In this document: in pieces, positions 35,716 to 44,481 of the stretch | Layout: the number at the start of each line of letters is the position of its first letter | How positions within the stretch are numbered: the first letter of the stretch is position 1 | Assembly: GCA_016744335.1 (NCBI GenBank) | Contig: JADGEO010000005.1 | Coordinates: forward strand, 39,036-103,035 | From: Anaerolineales bacterium | GTDB taxonomy: Bacteria; Chloroflexota; Anaerolineae; Anaerolineales; Villigracilaceae | DNA: 64,000 nt | Direction: 5' to 3' | Program-made: the position numbers and the translations under genes | Notes under the pieces: generated by a model | What the model was told of the DNA's origin: nothing | What the model saw: the letters and a program-made list of their open reading frames with translations, nothing else | Database searches by the model: none

Positions 35716-36020
35716 CGTTTTCGTTTTCTTTTCTTTTTTTCTTTTTTAGGTTTGCCTTTATTGGCTGATGCTAGTTTCTCTAGCTCTGCCTGCTTTTTCT
35801 CAAATTCATCTGCCCGTGCCATCATCTCTTTATATTCCTCTTCCCAATTTGGGTAAGTTTCTTTCATTTGCTCATCAGAAACGCGCACAGAGCGTTGACA
35901 GTGGACACAGGTGGCATCATAATGGTTTAGCCCTTCGGTGTGGATGGCGTACACCCCAGCGAGGGCGGCATCTTTATTTTCGGCGAACATTTTACTGCAG
36001 TGAGAACATTTGAGTTGCAT
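35712..36020 (-). CDS. Small zinc-ribbon protein with basic tail
   Basis: This 102-aa protein has CSHC...CVHC (MQLKCSHCSKMFAENKD, ATCVHCQRSV), two CxxC knuckles that can bind one zinc, then an acidic/lysine coiled coil and a strongly basic end KKEKKKRKRKR. The family is unknown to me. AAAAGGAG precedes the ATG. It is upstream of, and overlaps, the HAD hydrolase gene. The C-terminal tail resembles that of SecA in this genome (KEKKKRKRHKKSRKRH). Confidence 0.75.
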   Translation of the reverse strand: MQLKCSHCSKMFAENKDAALAGVYAIHTEGLNHYDATCVHCQRSVRVSDEQMKETYPNWEEEYKEMMARADEFEKKQAELEKLASANKGKPKKEKKKRKRKR

Positions 36021-36115
36021 GTTTTACTCCTTTTAGGTAGAAAAATACGAGTTAGTTTACTTGCTAGTTTTCTTAAGTATAATACAAATACAAAATACTA
36101 AAAAAAGATTTCAAA

Positions 36116-36315
36116 CTAGTTGCCTGATAGTTTGATAAAAGAGGCGTATGGTTAGTTGAGTGACTGCTGAGCCAGCCAAAGTGTAGGCGATGCTTTTCGC
36201 CGTATCGAAACCAATGGCCTGCATAAATTTATGCTATTTCATGGTTTCGATACGCCCTCCGCTACCGCTACGGACTACTCAACCACCTTTAAAAATGAAA
36301 CTGTCGAATAGCTAG
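36116..36315. mobile_element. MITE-like element, copy B
   Basis: This 200-bp copy starts CTAGTTGCCTGATAGTTTG and ends AAACTGTCGAATAGCTAG, with the same internal palindrome as copy A, including TGGTTTCGATACGCCCTCCG. ATTTCAAA is duplicated at 36108-36115 and 36316-36323. It is inserted between the zinc-ribbon gene and the MazG gene. Confidence 0.75.
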
Positions 36316-36359
36316 ATTTCAAATTGAGAAATCAAAGAAAACAGAAATTAAAGGAAAAT

Positions 36360-36689
36360 ATGGACTTCAACGACTATCAGAAAAAATCTCGTAAAACGGC
36401 TAAGTACCCCTCGATTGGCGACCCCATCGTTTACCCCGCGCTGGGGCTTGTGAACGAAGCTGGTGAGGTGGCTGGCAAAATCAAAAAAGTCTTCCGCGAT
36501 AAAGATGGCGAAATTAACGGAGAGACCCAATCTGCGCTTAAGGCAGAGTTGGGGGATGTCCTTTGGTATCTCACACAATTAGCCACTGAATTAGATTTAA
36601 CGCTCGAAGAAATTGCTGAATATAATATAGATAAGCTCTATTCACGTTTGGCGCGTGGCACGATTCGTGGCGATGGCGATGATCGGTAA
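36360..36689 (+). CDS. MazG-like nucleotide pyrophosphohydrolase
   Basis: I start at ATG 36360, after AAAGGAAA; the track's earlier codons fall inside the end of MITE copy B. The 109-aa protein has LGLVNEAGEVAGKIKK and ELGDVLWYLTQLA, the EExxE and ExxD metal sites of all-alpha NTP pyrophosphohydrolases, which clean dNTP or (p)ppGpp-like pools. It is single-domain, unlike E. coli MazG. Nearest relatives appear to be the MazG-like phage/bacterial group with YPxxGxP...LGLVNEAGE. Confidence 0.85.
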   Translation: MDFNDYQKKSRKTAKYPSIGDPIVYPALGLVNEAGEVAGKIKKVFRDKDGEINGETQSALKAELGDVLWYLTQLATELDLTLEEIAEYNIDKLYSRLARGTIRGDGDDR

Positions 36690-36822
36690 GATAATCAGGA
36701 ATGTGGTTCTCTCCTGCCAAATATCTTTTGAGGGCAAGCAAGTTGAATTTGAGCGTGTTGCATAGTATCCCATAATCCCACTACGTTAATCATATTCCTA
36801 TAATTGCCTCTTAGCCTTTTTG

Positions 36823-36828
36823 GTATAC
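36823..36828 (+). promoter_or_regulatory. -10 box of clpC
   Basis: TATACT in TTTGGTATACTC lies ~33 bases before the ATG, with TTAGGAG as ribosome site. No CtsR heptad or CIRCE element is evident. Confidence 0.4.
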
Positions 36829-36861
36829 TCAAAGGGAATTTATCAGAATTAGGAGTTTATT

Positions 36862-39369
36862 ATGGCAAGCATGGAACGCTTTACTCAGCGTGCTCGCCGA
36901 TCGCTCAGCCTTGCACATCTTGAGGCGGAGAAAGATCGCAAAGAAAATCTTGGAACAGAATACTTACTGCTCGGTTTGCTCGTTGAGGGTGGCGGTGTGG
37001 CAGGGCGTGCGTTAAATGAACTAGGCTTGGATGCAAAGCGCGTTCGAGAAATTGTTCAACGCGTTAATAAAGATTACCCCACTAAACCCGCCGAAGGAAA
37101 ACTTAGCCTTGCGCCCGATGCGCAACAAGTGCTTGAATTTGCTATAGAAGAAGCGCGTTCTATTGGGCATCATTATATTGGTACAGAACATCTTTTGCTT
37201 GCCCTGACAAAGAGTGAAGGCAAGGTGAAGCTGATTTTTGATAAAGTGGGTTTATCCTCTGAACAAATTCGTAAACAGGTACGGCGAATTTTAGATGAAG
37301 GAACACCTTCGACAACTTCACCCTCTTTAGGGAAGCAAAAACAACTTGCTGGTGGTGGGACAAAATCCAAAAAGAAAAAAACGCCACTAGTAGATCAACT
37401 TGCAACTGACCTAACAGCCTCTGCTGAAGACAAAAAACTTGACCCTGTTATTGGCAGACAAAATGAAATTGAACGCGTTATTCAAATTTTGGCGCGTCGT
37501 ACGAAGAATAATCCTGCGCTGATTGGTGAACCAGGTGTTGGCAAAACTGCCATTGTAGAAGGACTTGCCCAGCGCATTATCGAAGGCGATGTGCCTGCCC
37601 CTTTGATGAAGAAAAAAGTTTTACAACTTGATGTAGGTTCTTTGGTTGCTGGCACAATGTATCGTGGTCAATTTGAAGAAAGACTTAAACGTGTGATTGA
37701 GGAATTGAAAAAATCAGGGGCAATTCTCTTTATAGATGAAGTTCACATGCTGGTTGGTGCTGGCTCTGCTGGCTCTGCGGTAGATGCGGCAAATATCCTT
37801 AAACCCGCGCTATCTCGTGGAGAACTGCAAGTGATTGGTGCCACCACAATGGATGAGTATCGCAAAAGCATCGAATCAGACGCCGCGCTCGAACGCCGTT
37901 TTCAATCGGTTTTGGTTAAAGAACCCTCAGAAGAGGAAACTGTTGAAATACTTAAGGGCATTCGTAAAATGTACGAAGAGCATCACCATTTGGTCATCTC
38001 CGATGATGCGCTCACAGCGGCAACCCAGCTCTCGTCACGTTATATCTCGGAGCGTTTCCTCCCCGATAAAGCCATTGACCTGATTGACGAAGCATCTTCG
38101 CGGGTGCGGATGTATAAATCTCCTGCGGCAAAAGAAGCCAAAACCCTCTATACAACACAACGTAAAATGCGCGCAGAACGTAATCTGGCACATGAAGAAG
38201 GCAATGAAGATGAAGTACAAGCCTTCGATACCAGTTTGGCTGTAATTGAAGAAAAAATAGAAAAACTACGCACTGGCTGGGACAGGGCAACTTGCCCAGT
38301 TGTAGACGAAGAAGACATCGCAGAAATGGTTTCGATGTGGACGGGTGTGCCGCTCATGCAATTGGCACAAGAAGAATCTGAACGTCTGTTACAAATGGAA
38401 GACGAGCTAAGCCAGCATATTGTTGGGCAAGAAGAAGCCATAGGCATTATTGCTCGTTCGGTACGCCGTGCCCGTGCGGGGTTGAAATCTCCCGAAAAAC
38501 CGATTGGCTCACTCATGTTCTTAGGACCAACCGGGGTTGGCAAAACTGAGCTCACCAAAGCTCTCGCCAAATTCATGTTTGGCAGTGAAGATGCCGCCAT
38601 TCAGCTTGATATGTCCGAATTTATGGAAAAACACTCTGCCAGCAGGCTCGTGGGTGCCCCTCCCGGCTATATCGGCTACGACGATGCCGGTCAGCTTACC
38701 GAAGCCCTACGCAGACGGCCTTATTCGATTGTCGTATTTGACGAGGTTGAAAAGGCACATGGCGAAGTGCATAATATGCTTCTCCAAATCATGGAAGAAG
38801 GGCACCTCTCCGATGCACGCGGGCGCAAAGTAGATTTTAGCAACGCCATTATCGTAATGACCTCCAACGTTGGCGCAGATATGATTAAGAAGCAAAGCTC
38901 ACTCGGCTTCAATCTCAAACAAGATAAAGAAACAGAAGAACGCCTTTCTTATGAAGATATGCGCAAAAAACTCACCGAAACGCTCAAGCGCGCCTTTCGC
39001 CCTGAGTTCATCAACAGGCTCGATGGCGTGGTCGTTTTCCGCTCACTCAACGAAGAAGATATTCAAGAAATCGTTAGTCTCGAGTTAGATAAAGTGACCG
39101 CCCGCCTCGTTGAGCATGGTCTTGTTTTAGAAGCAACCCAAAATGCCCTTACCCATCTCGGCGAGCTTGGCTACGATCCTGAGTTTGGCGCACGTCCGCT
39201 AAAACGCGTTATTCAACAAGAAGTGGAAGATGCTCTCTCGGATGCCCTCCTTGCCGAAGAATTTACAGACGGCGATCACATTCTCGTAGATTTGGATGAA
39301 GAGAACGGAATCGTCCTTATAAAACAGCTTGCATCCACTAAAGAAACGGATGCCGCACCTGTGGCTTAG
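36862..39369 (+). CDS. clpC: ATP-dependent Clp protease ATP-binding subunit ClpC
   Basis: ClpC unfolds substrates for ClpP. The 835-aa protein has an N-domain of two repeats ([34 protein letters not shown]), Walker A1 [15 protein letters not shown], Walker B1 [14 protein letters not shown], an M/UVR-like helical insert near residues 415-465 ([17 protein letters not shown]), Walker A2 [15 protein letters not shown] and [21 protein letters not shown]. The C-terminus has [23 protein letters not shown]. No McsA/McsB genes are adjacent, so it is not organised as in Bacillus. Confidence 0.96.
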   Translation: MASMERFTQRARRSLSLAHLEAEKDRKENLGTEYLLLGLLVEGGGVAGRALNELGLDAKRVREIVQRVNKDYPTKPAEGKLSLAPDAQQVLEFAIEEARSIGHHYIGTEHLLLALTKSEGKVKLIFDKVGLSSEQIRKQVRRILDEGTPSTTSPSLGKQKQLAGGGTKSKKKKTPLVDQLATDLTASAEDKKLDPVIGRQNEIERVIQILARRTKNNPALIGEPGVGKTAIVEGLAQRIIEGDVPAPLMKKKVLQLDVGSLVAGTMYRGQFEERLKRVIEELKKSGAILFIDEVHMLVGAGSAGSAVDAANILKPALSRGELQVIGATTMDEYRKSIESDAALERRFQSVLVKEPSEEETVEILKGIRKMYEEHHHLVISDDALTAATQLSSRYISERFLPDKAIDLIDEASSRVRMYKSPAAKEAKTLYTTQRKMRAERNLAHEEGNEDEVQAFDTSLAVIEEKIEKLRTGWDRATCPVVDEEDIAEMVSMWTGVPLMQLAQEESERLLQMEDELSQHIVGQEEAIGIIARSVRRARAGLKSPEKPIGSLMFLGPTGVGKTELTKALAKFMFGSEDAAIQLDMSEFMEKHSASRLVGAPPGYIGYDDAGQLTEALRRRPYSIVVFDEVEKAHGEVHNMLLQIMEEGHLSDARGRKVDFSNAIIVMTSNVGADMIKKQSSLGFNLKQDKETEERLSYEDMRKKLTETLKRAFRPEFINRLDGVVVFRSLNEEDIQEIVSLELDKVTARLVEHGLVLEATQNALTHLGELGYDPEFGARPLKRVIQQEVEDALSDALLAEEFTDGDHILVDLDEENGIVLIKQLASTKETDAAPVA

Positions 39370-39392
39370 TACCGTTAAATTTTGTCACGAGT

Positions 39393-39426
39393 CTGAGTAG
39401 GGCATAGCATGCTATGCCCTACTCAG
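39393..39426. terminator. Perfect 34-base palindrome between clpC and msrA
   Basis: CTGAGTAGGGCATAGCA and TGCTATGCCCTACTCAG are exact complements with no spacer. It may end clpC transcription, but only GTTTTT after six bases follows, so it may instead act in mRNA processing or bind a protein. Confidence 0.55.
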
Positions 39427-39452
39427 ACCCTCCGTTTTTAAAGGAGAGTTTT

Positions 39453-39980
39453 ATGTCCCAAGAAATCACAACCCTCGCGGGTGGATGCTTTTGGTGTCTC
39501 GAAGCCGTATACGCTGACTTAAAAGGCGTTGCTAAAGTAGAATCTGGTTATTCTGGCGGCCTCACGTCAAATCCCAACTATCAAGCCATTTGCACGGGCG
39601 AAACAGGGCACGCCGAAGTAGTACAAATTAGTTTTGACACTATAATCATCTCTTTTGATGATTTATTGCGCGTCTTCTTCTCTATCCACAACCCTACCAC
39701 CCTCAATCGTCAAGGCGCAGATGTGGGGACACAATATCGCTCTGCCATTTTCTACCACTCAGATGAGCAAAAAGAAAAAGCGGAAAAAATTATAAAAGAA
39801 ATTGCGGGAGAATGGGAAAACCCTATCGTGACAGAAGTTGTTCCCTTCGAAAAATTTTATAAGGCAGAGCAGTACCATCAAAATTATTTTGCAACCAACC
39901 CCAACCAACCCTATTGCCGCGCCGTTATTTCGCCAAAGGTAGAGAAATTCCGTAAGAATTTTGTGGTCAAGCTAAAATAA
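39453..39980 (+). CDS. msrA: Peptide methionine-S-sulfoxide reductase A
   Basis: MsrA reduces the S epimer of methionine sulfoxide. I take ATG 39453, after AAAGGAG, giving 175 aa; the track start lies in the palindrome. TLAGGCFWCLEAVYADLKGV has the catalytic GCFWC, and VESGYSGG, GHAEVVQISFD, HNPTTLNRQGADVGTQYRSAIF follow. No second resolving Cys pair is evident near the C-terminus other than NPYCRAVISPKVEKF. With msrP/Q 5 kb on, methionine repair is covered both inside and outside the membrane. Confidence 0.95.
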   Translation: MSQEITTLAGGCFWCLEAVYADLKGVAKVESGYSGGLTSNPNYQAICTGETGHAEVVQISFDTIIISFDDLLRVFFSIHNPTTLNRQGADVGTQYRSAIFYHSDEQKEKAEKIIKEIAGEWENPIVTEVVPFEKFYKAEQYHQNYFATNPNQPYCRAVISPKVEKFRKNFVVKLK

Positions 39981-39994
39981 AATACTAACTTTCT

Positions 39995-41245
39995 CTAAAG
40001 GGGCAATAAAATCTTAAAAGTCGCCCCTTTTCCTACGCCCTCACTCTCTGCCCAAATTCGCCCACCTTGTGCCTCTATTAATCCCTCGGCAATGGTTAGT
40101 CCAATACCCATGCCGCCATAATGACGCACATTATGATTTTCGACTTGATAGAACTTATCAAAGATTTTTTCTAACTCTTTTTTAGAAATACCAATCCCTT
40201 CATCCTTTACCGAACATAAAAGTGCTTCGTTTTTTTCTGCAACGCCTAAAACTATCTTTGTTTTTTCAGGAGAAAAGCGCACTGCGTTATGCAATATGTT
40301 TGCAATTGCGGCACTAAATTTCTTCGCGTCCAACTTAATCTCTATAGCTTTTTCGGGGAAATCAAAAATAATTTTTTGCTCTTTTACCCGAGCAAGCTCC
40401 TCGATCTCACTTGCCGACTTTTGCAATACATCTTGAATAACTGTCTTTTGACGCGAGAAAGAAGATGTTTCACTTTCGAGCATGGTTAAGTTATTCATAT
40501 CTTCGAGCAAGGTGCGCATTTTTAATGCCGCAGTTAAAACATGCTCTGCATGTGCCGATGTTTCACTGTCTTCTTCTTCACCTAAAAAGGTAGCATACCC
40601 AATAATGATACCCAAAGGCGTACGAAGCTCATGAGAAGCCAGAGACAAAAAGGTGCTTTTCAGTTCATCCGCTTTTTTTACATCATCATAAGCTTTTTCA
40701 AGTGCCTGAACCAATTGCGCATTATTAATCGCTACTGCCGCATGAGAGGCAATTACACTCAATGTAATAATATCCGATTCTGAAAACCCCTCGCCTTTTT
40801 TATTCAATGCCTCTAAAACCCCAATAGTACGCTCCTGAATTTGTAAAGGAACACCCAGAAGTGTACGTGGCTTAAAGCCAACAGAAGCTGAAATCTTTTT
40901 ATTATGGCGCGGCTCATCTTTTAATTGATTAATCACCAGTGGCTCATTTGTCATAAAAATAGTTCCCGCCAAACTATCTTTTAGTGGCACAGGAATTTTC
41001 TCCAACTTATTCGCATCCTCCCCCGTAGAAGCGGCAAAAAAGAGAGCGTCCTTCTTCTTATCATAAAGCAAAAGAGACGCGGCTTCACAATCTAAAATTT
41101 CTGCCGCGGTACGAATAATAAGCGAGAGTAAATCTTTTACATTAAGCGTAGAGTTCAATGTAACGCTCAACTCAACCAACCTACGCAAACGCGAAAGAGA
41201 TTCTTGTATTTTCGGATCAACTTCTAGTGGGATTTCTTTTGACAT
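39995..41245 (-). CDS. GAF-domain sensor histidine kinase
   Basis: This 416-aa soluble protein has an N-terminal GAF domain (about residues 20-170, LLSLIIRTAAEILDCEAASLLLYDKKKDALFF), a coiled helix, then HisKA with SLASHELRTPLGIIIGYATFL, and HATPase with NILHNAVRFSP (N box), VKDEGIGISKKELEKIFDKFY (G1) and YGGMGIGLTIAEGLIEAQGG (G2). There are no membrane segments, so it senses a cytoplasmic signal. No response regulator is adjacent, so it is an orphan kinase. Confidence 0.92.
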   Translation of the reverse strand: MSKEIPLEVDPKIQESLSRLRRLVELSVTLNSTLNVKDLLSLIIRTAAEILDCEAASLLLYDKKKDALFFAASTGEDANKLEKIPVPLKDSLAGTIFMTNEPLVINQLKDEPRHNKKISASVGFKPRTLLGVPLQIQERTIGVLEALNKKGEGFSESDIITLSVIASHAAVAINNAQLVQALEKAYDDVKKADELKSTFLSLASHELRTPLGIIIGYATFLGEEEDSETSAHAEHVLTAALKMRTLLEDMNNLTMLESETSSFSRQKTVIQDVLQKSASEIEELARVKEQKIIFDFPEKAIEIKLDAKKFSAAIANILHNAVRFSPEKTKIVLGVAEKNEALLCSVKDEGIGISKKELEKIFDKFYQVENHNVRHYGGMGIGLTIAEGLIEAQGGRIWAESEGVGKGATFKILLPL

Positions 41246-41371
41246 AGCCCAAGTTTAGCTAAAAAAAGAGAATTTCACAATCCCCAATTTTACACAGAAC
41301 AGATGTTCTTTTCGTAGATGAAATGCGCACCCTATTCGCTCGGCTCGAAAGCGTTTTATACTTGTCTGCCC

Positions 41372-42265
41372 TCAATCAGCATCTTCTGATATGAGCGCTT
41401 TTTCAGCCCCCACAGGAACGCGTCTCGTAGCGACCAACCACCCTACAAAAACGGCGAGGGCTATCCATCCAGAAACACTAGCCAAAGTCCCACCTAATGC
41501 CTGATTAAAACCAGGGAGCAAAAAGAGCACGGGTAATCCAGCAACGGCGTTAATCGAACCATGTGCAAGGGCAGGCACCCACGGACTTTGCGTATTGAGG
41601 TATAACCAACTCAATATGATGCCAAGCAAAAGAGTAAATACGAGCATCATAAAAACACCAAGAACAGGGTATCCTGGATAGTTCAACCCCTGCACAATAG
41701 CGGGGGCATGCCAGAACCCCCAAATCACAGAGCTGAGGGCAATGGCTTTCCACTGCCCCAGAGGAAGAAGCTGAGGGAGCAGAAATCCGCGCCAGCCAAG
41801 TTCTTCGCCCATAGCAAAAAGTGTATTGATGAGCGGAGCGATAGTAAGGGCGGCGAAAACCTGAGCAATAACCAGCAGCGTAGGAGTAAGACCTGTCCCT
41901 TCTGGTAAAGCATAGTAGGCTTCATTTATTAGCGTCAGGTCGGGGTCAAAGTATCCGAATCCGAGAAGAAGAGTCACCAAGCCAGTTACCAGAGCTAAGA
42001 CGGGGAAAAGCAACCAAGCCCAAACCAAGTACCGCTTCGGTCCCAGTCGTCCTAAATTCAGATCACTAAACTTCCCACCTGTGGTTAATGTTGCAACGAT
42101 TGCACCAATCCCAGGTCCCCACATGGCGAGGGCAAAAGAAATCGTGGTAACGATTTGGTGTGTCTGAGAACCTTGATTCTTGAAGGCAAGCGGAATCAAA
42201 AAGAGTATCCACGAAACGATAAAGGTGACTACCAGAAAGATGGTAATTGATTTTTTGTTTTTCAT
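41372..42265 (-). CDS. CPBP-family intramembrane metalloprotease
   Basis: This 297-aa protein has about eight hydrophobic helices and the CAAX-protease/bacteriocin-processing motifs: MGEELGWRGFLLPQL (EExxxR), SVIWGFWHAPAI (FxxxH) and PALAHGSINAVAG (HxxxN-like). Its ATG overlaps the stop of the preceding sdpI gene (ATGA), so the two form one operon. CPBP and SdpI proteins are both linked to peptide toxin immunity, which fits the pairing, but that role is inferred. Confidence 0.9.
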   Translation of the reverse strand: MKNKKSITIFLVVTFIVSWILFLIPLAFKNQGSQTHQIVTTISFALAMWGPGIGAIVATLTTGGKFSDLNLGRLGPKRYLVWAWLLFPVLALVTGLVTLLLGFGYFDPDLTLINEAYYALPEGTGLTPTLLVIAQVFAALTIAPLINTLFAMGEELGWRGFLLPQLLPLGQWKAIALSSVIWGFWHAPAIVQGLNYPGYPVLGVFMMLVFTLLLGIILSWLYLNTQSPWVPALAHGSINAVAGLPVLFLLPGFNQALGGTLASVSGWIALAVFVGWLVATRRVPVGAEKALISEDAD

Positions 42266-42900
42266 TTAGTTTCCTTTTGATAGAGAAGGTAAGAGTAGAT
42301 GTAGAGATAAGCAGTTGTGCCAAGAACGGGCAGGAGCATAAACCACACGGCGTACTCTTCAAAGAAAGCCCCAAAAAAAGAAAGTGCCCCTGATACGATG
42401 AAGAGTTTGCCGCCAATGGCGTGCGTTTTCTCCCAAACAGTGTCACTAGAAAGCGTCCACGGATTGCGGATTCCAATGAACCAATTCTTCTTTGCATTAT
42501 CGAGCATATAGCCAATAAATATATAGAGAAGCCCAATTGCAGGGGTGATGGCTAAGCTCATATTGAACTCGTAGAAGTTCCATAGCATAGTCAATGCCCA
42601 AACATAGCCCAAGAAAAGGATAAAGAACAAAATGAAGAGATTGAAAACACGGCGAAACTCTTCGATATTTTCTCTGAGCGGGTCAACTTTTGGGATAACT
42701 AGAAACATGCCCAACAAGAGTACCGACATCGTGGGCATCAGAAAAACACCCCAAAACTTATCCATATAGCCATCCACTTCACCGTCTTTGCCCCAATGCG
42801 AGGCAACTTGGTCTGGCAATCCATCGTAGAGAAATGCCCCCAAAAGAAAAGTAAATGCGATTATGATTACTGCGATGATTGTGGTTGTTTTTGTGCTCAT
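42262..42900 (-). CDS. SdpI-family (DUF1648) membrane protein, copy 1
   Basis: I use the ATG at 42900, after AAGGAG; the track's first codon is TTG. The 212-aa protein has about six helices and the DUF1648 block LPDQVASHWGKDGEVDGYMDKFWGVFLMP, then WFIGIRNPWTLSSDTVWEKTHAIGGKLF, the SdpI signature. SdpI protects Bacillus from the SdpC toxin and also signals to SdpR. parS site 1 lies 22 bases upstream of the ATG, within its promoter region. Confidence 0.88.
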   Translation of the reverse strand: MSTKTTTIIAVIIIAFTFLLGAFLYDGLPDQVASHWGKDGEVDGYMDKFWGVFLMPTMSVLLLGMFLVIPKVDPLRENIEEFRRVFNLFILFFILFLGYVWALTMLWNFYEFNMSLAITPAIGLLYIFIGYMLDNAKKNWFIGIRNPWTLSSDTVWEKTHAIGGKLFIVSGALSFFGAFFEEYAVWFMLLPVLGTTAYLYIYSYLLYQKETK

Positions 42901-42921
42901 CAAGAACTCCTTGAGATTTTA

Positions 42922-42937
42922 TGTTTCACGTGAAACA
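42922..42937. promoter_or_regulatory. parS site 1
   Basis: TGTTTCACGTGAAACA is an exact match to the canonical 16-base ParB binding site. It is followed by a block (ACAAACAAAAGTACTATTCG..., to ~42982) that recurs after site 2. Confidence 0.93.
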
Positions 42938-43231
42938 CAAACAAAAGTACTATTCGTGTTTTTTATCAAGAGCAAGATAAATCGTAAGCGTTCAGGGGTT
43001 TCAAAACAGAACACGGATTTTACAGATTAGACAGATTTTCGCGGATTTTAAAAACTTTTTTGTTTTTTATATGTGCAAAGATCACAAAAACATATAAACT
43101 TTCTGGAAAAATGCAGCAAAAGCATTAAAGATTCGCGTCATTCGCTCATTCGCGTATAGCGTAGCGGCATTTGCGTTGAAAGCTTTTAATATGGCTGAAC
43201 GCTTACGATAAATCTTGTATTACAACAAAAG

Positions 43232-43247
43232 TGTTTCACGTGAAACA
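43232..43247. promoter_or_regulatory. parS site 2
   Basis: This is a second exact TGTTTCACGTGAAACA. The following ~47 bases duplicate those after site 1 almost exactly (one G/A change), so site 1 and site 2 arose by duplication of one segment 310 bases apart. Confidence 0.93.
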
Positions 43248-43310
43248 CAAACAAAAGTGCTATTCGTGTTTTTTATCAAGAGCAAGATAAATCTTGCATT
43301 ACAATAACTG

Positions 43311-43326
43311 TGTTTCACGTGAAACA
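43311..43326. promoter_or_regulatory. parS site 3
   Basis: This is a third exact TGTTTCACGTGAAACA, only seven bases from the stop codon of the second sdpI gene and 79 bases from site 2. Between sites 1 and 2 lies AT-rich sequence without a gene (42938-43231). Confidence 0.93.
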
Positions 43327-43333
43327 CAGTGAC

Positions 43334-44017
43334 CTACTTTTTGCTTTCTGTCCTCTCTTCATCCCCTCTCCAAACCCAATAAGAGTAACCAAAAAGAAGA
43401 ATAACTGAGATGAAAACCATCCCCAAAAGCAACCCAAATGTAAGCTCTGCGTTATGAAAAAAACCACTTAAGAAAACGAGCAATCCAGTTAGAAGAAAAA
43501 GCCATCCACCTAAACGATGCGTTTTATTCCATGATGATTCACTAGAAAGCGTCCAGGGGGTGCGGATACCGAGTATGAAATTACTGCGAATTTTTCCGAG
43601 ATAGTTGCCTATTGCCATGAAGAGAATGCCTAATCCGAAAGCCATTGCAGATGAAATATCAACATCGTACCCCAACGCAGTCAGAATTGTGAATATATGC
43701 AAGCCCGCTACAAAGAGAAGAACACCACCGATAATGATTTTATAGGCTTTCTGAGACTGCGCAAAGTTTTCTTTGCGTGGCTCCATTCGAGGAATAAAGA
43801 GCAATAGCATTGTCAGGAAAAGAACAGTGAAAGGACCTACGAACAACCCAACTGTTTTCTTCGCATATCTGTCTATTTCACCTTGTACATTCCAATGAAT
43901 GGGGACTTGAGCATCAGCGGGGATTTTCCCCCACGCCCAAATTGTCAATGCAAGAGTGAAGAGAAATACGACCCCACTGAAAATTAATATATTTTTATAA
44001 TCGTTTTTATTTTTCAT
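43334..44017 (-). CDS. sdpI: SdpI-family (DUF1648) membrane protein, copy 2
   Basis: This 227-aa paralogue of the 42262 gene has LTIWAWGKIPADAQVPIHWNVQGEIDRYAKKTVG and SNFILGIRTPWTLSSESSWNKTHRLGGWLF. It has six or seven helices and ends in a charged RGDEERTESKK tail. It overlaps the upstream ArsR-type gene by 11 bases, reproducing the sdpRI order of Bacillus subtilis, where SdpI captures SdpR at the membrane. No SdpC toxin gene is visible, so the pair probably serves a different signal. Confidence 0.9.
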   Translation of the reverse strand: MKNKNDYKNILIFSGVVFLFTLALTIWAWGKIPADAQVPIHWNVQGEIDRYAKKTVGLFVGPFTVLFLTMLLLFIPRMEPRKENFAQSQKAYKIIIGGVLLFVAGLHIFTILTALGYDVDISSAMAFGLGILFMAIGNYLGKIRSNFILGIRTPWTLSSESSWNKTHRLGGWLFLLTGLLVFLSGFFHNAELTFGLLLGMVFISVILLFGYSYWVWRGDEERTESKK

Positions 44018-44294
44018 CTTTCATCCCTCTCGGCTCAATTTCAAACATCTGCATCATGCCCCACATCGCTTCTTCTAAGACGCTGACGTTAAGTCTGTAA
44101 ATAATAAAATTTCCTTCACGCGTGCCTTGAATCAAATCGGCTTCTTGCAAAACAGAAAAATGCCGCGAAAGAGTCGGTTTAGTAGAATTAAAATGCTCGG
44201 CAATTTCCCCCGCGTTCATATTTTTTTTGCGGAGCAACTGCAAAATTCTTCTACGCGTAGGGTCAGAAAGCGCCTTATATACTTTGCTTGCCAT
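44007..44294 (-). CDS. sdpR: ArsR-family repressor, SdpR-like
   Basis: I start at ATG 44294 after AAAGGAG; the track start is upstream of the ribosome site. The 95-aa winged-helix protein has VYKALSDPTRRRILQLLRKKNMNAGEIAEHF and TKPTLSRHFSVLQEADLIQ, and no cysteine metal site, so it is not an arsenic sensor. The sequence is close to SdpR autorepressors. The perfect GTTTAGCTAAAC palindrome just upstream is its likely operator, and it heads the operon with sdpI. Confidence 0.9.
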   Translation of the reverse strand: MASKVYKALSDPTRRRILQLLRKKNMNAGEIAEHFNSTKPTLSRHFSVLQEADLIQGTREGNFIIYRLNVSVLEEAMWGMMQMFEIEPRGMKDEK

Positions 44295-44307
44295 ATTTCT
44301 CCTTTCC

Positions 44308-44335
44308 AATTAGCTGTTTAGCTAAACGTCTAATT
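44308..44335 (-). promoter_or_regulatory. Operator candidate of sdpRI
   Basis: AATTAG-CT-GTTTAGCTAAAC-GT-CTAATT is a 28-base palindrome with one mismatched pair on each side of a perfect 12-base core. It overlaps the region just before the sdpR ribosome site, as expected for autorepression. Confidence 0.65.
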
Positions 44336-44481
44336 AGAGTGTACATGAAAATCACAGAGGAGTCAACAAGGGTAAAATAGTATATGCATATTCTTAAAAG
44401 CTTCTTATTTGACTCTCTTTCCAAAATATGCTATTTTCACTCTATATTACCCAATTACTTTTCTAAAAATAAGGATAAAAA

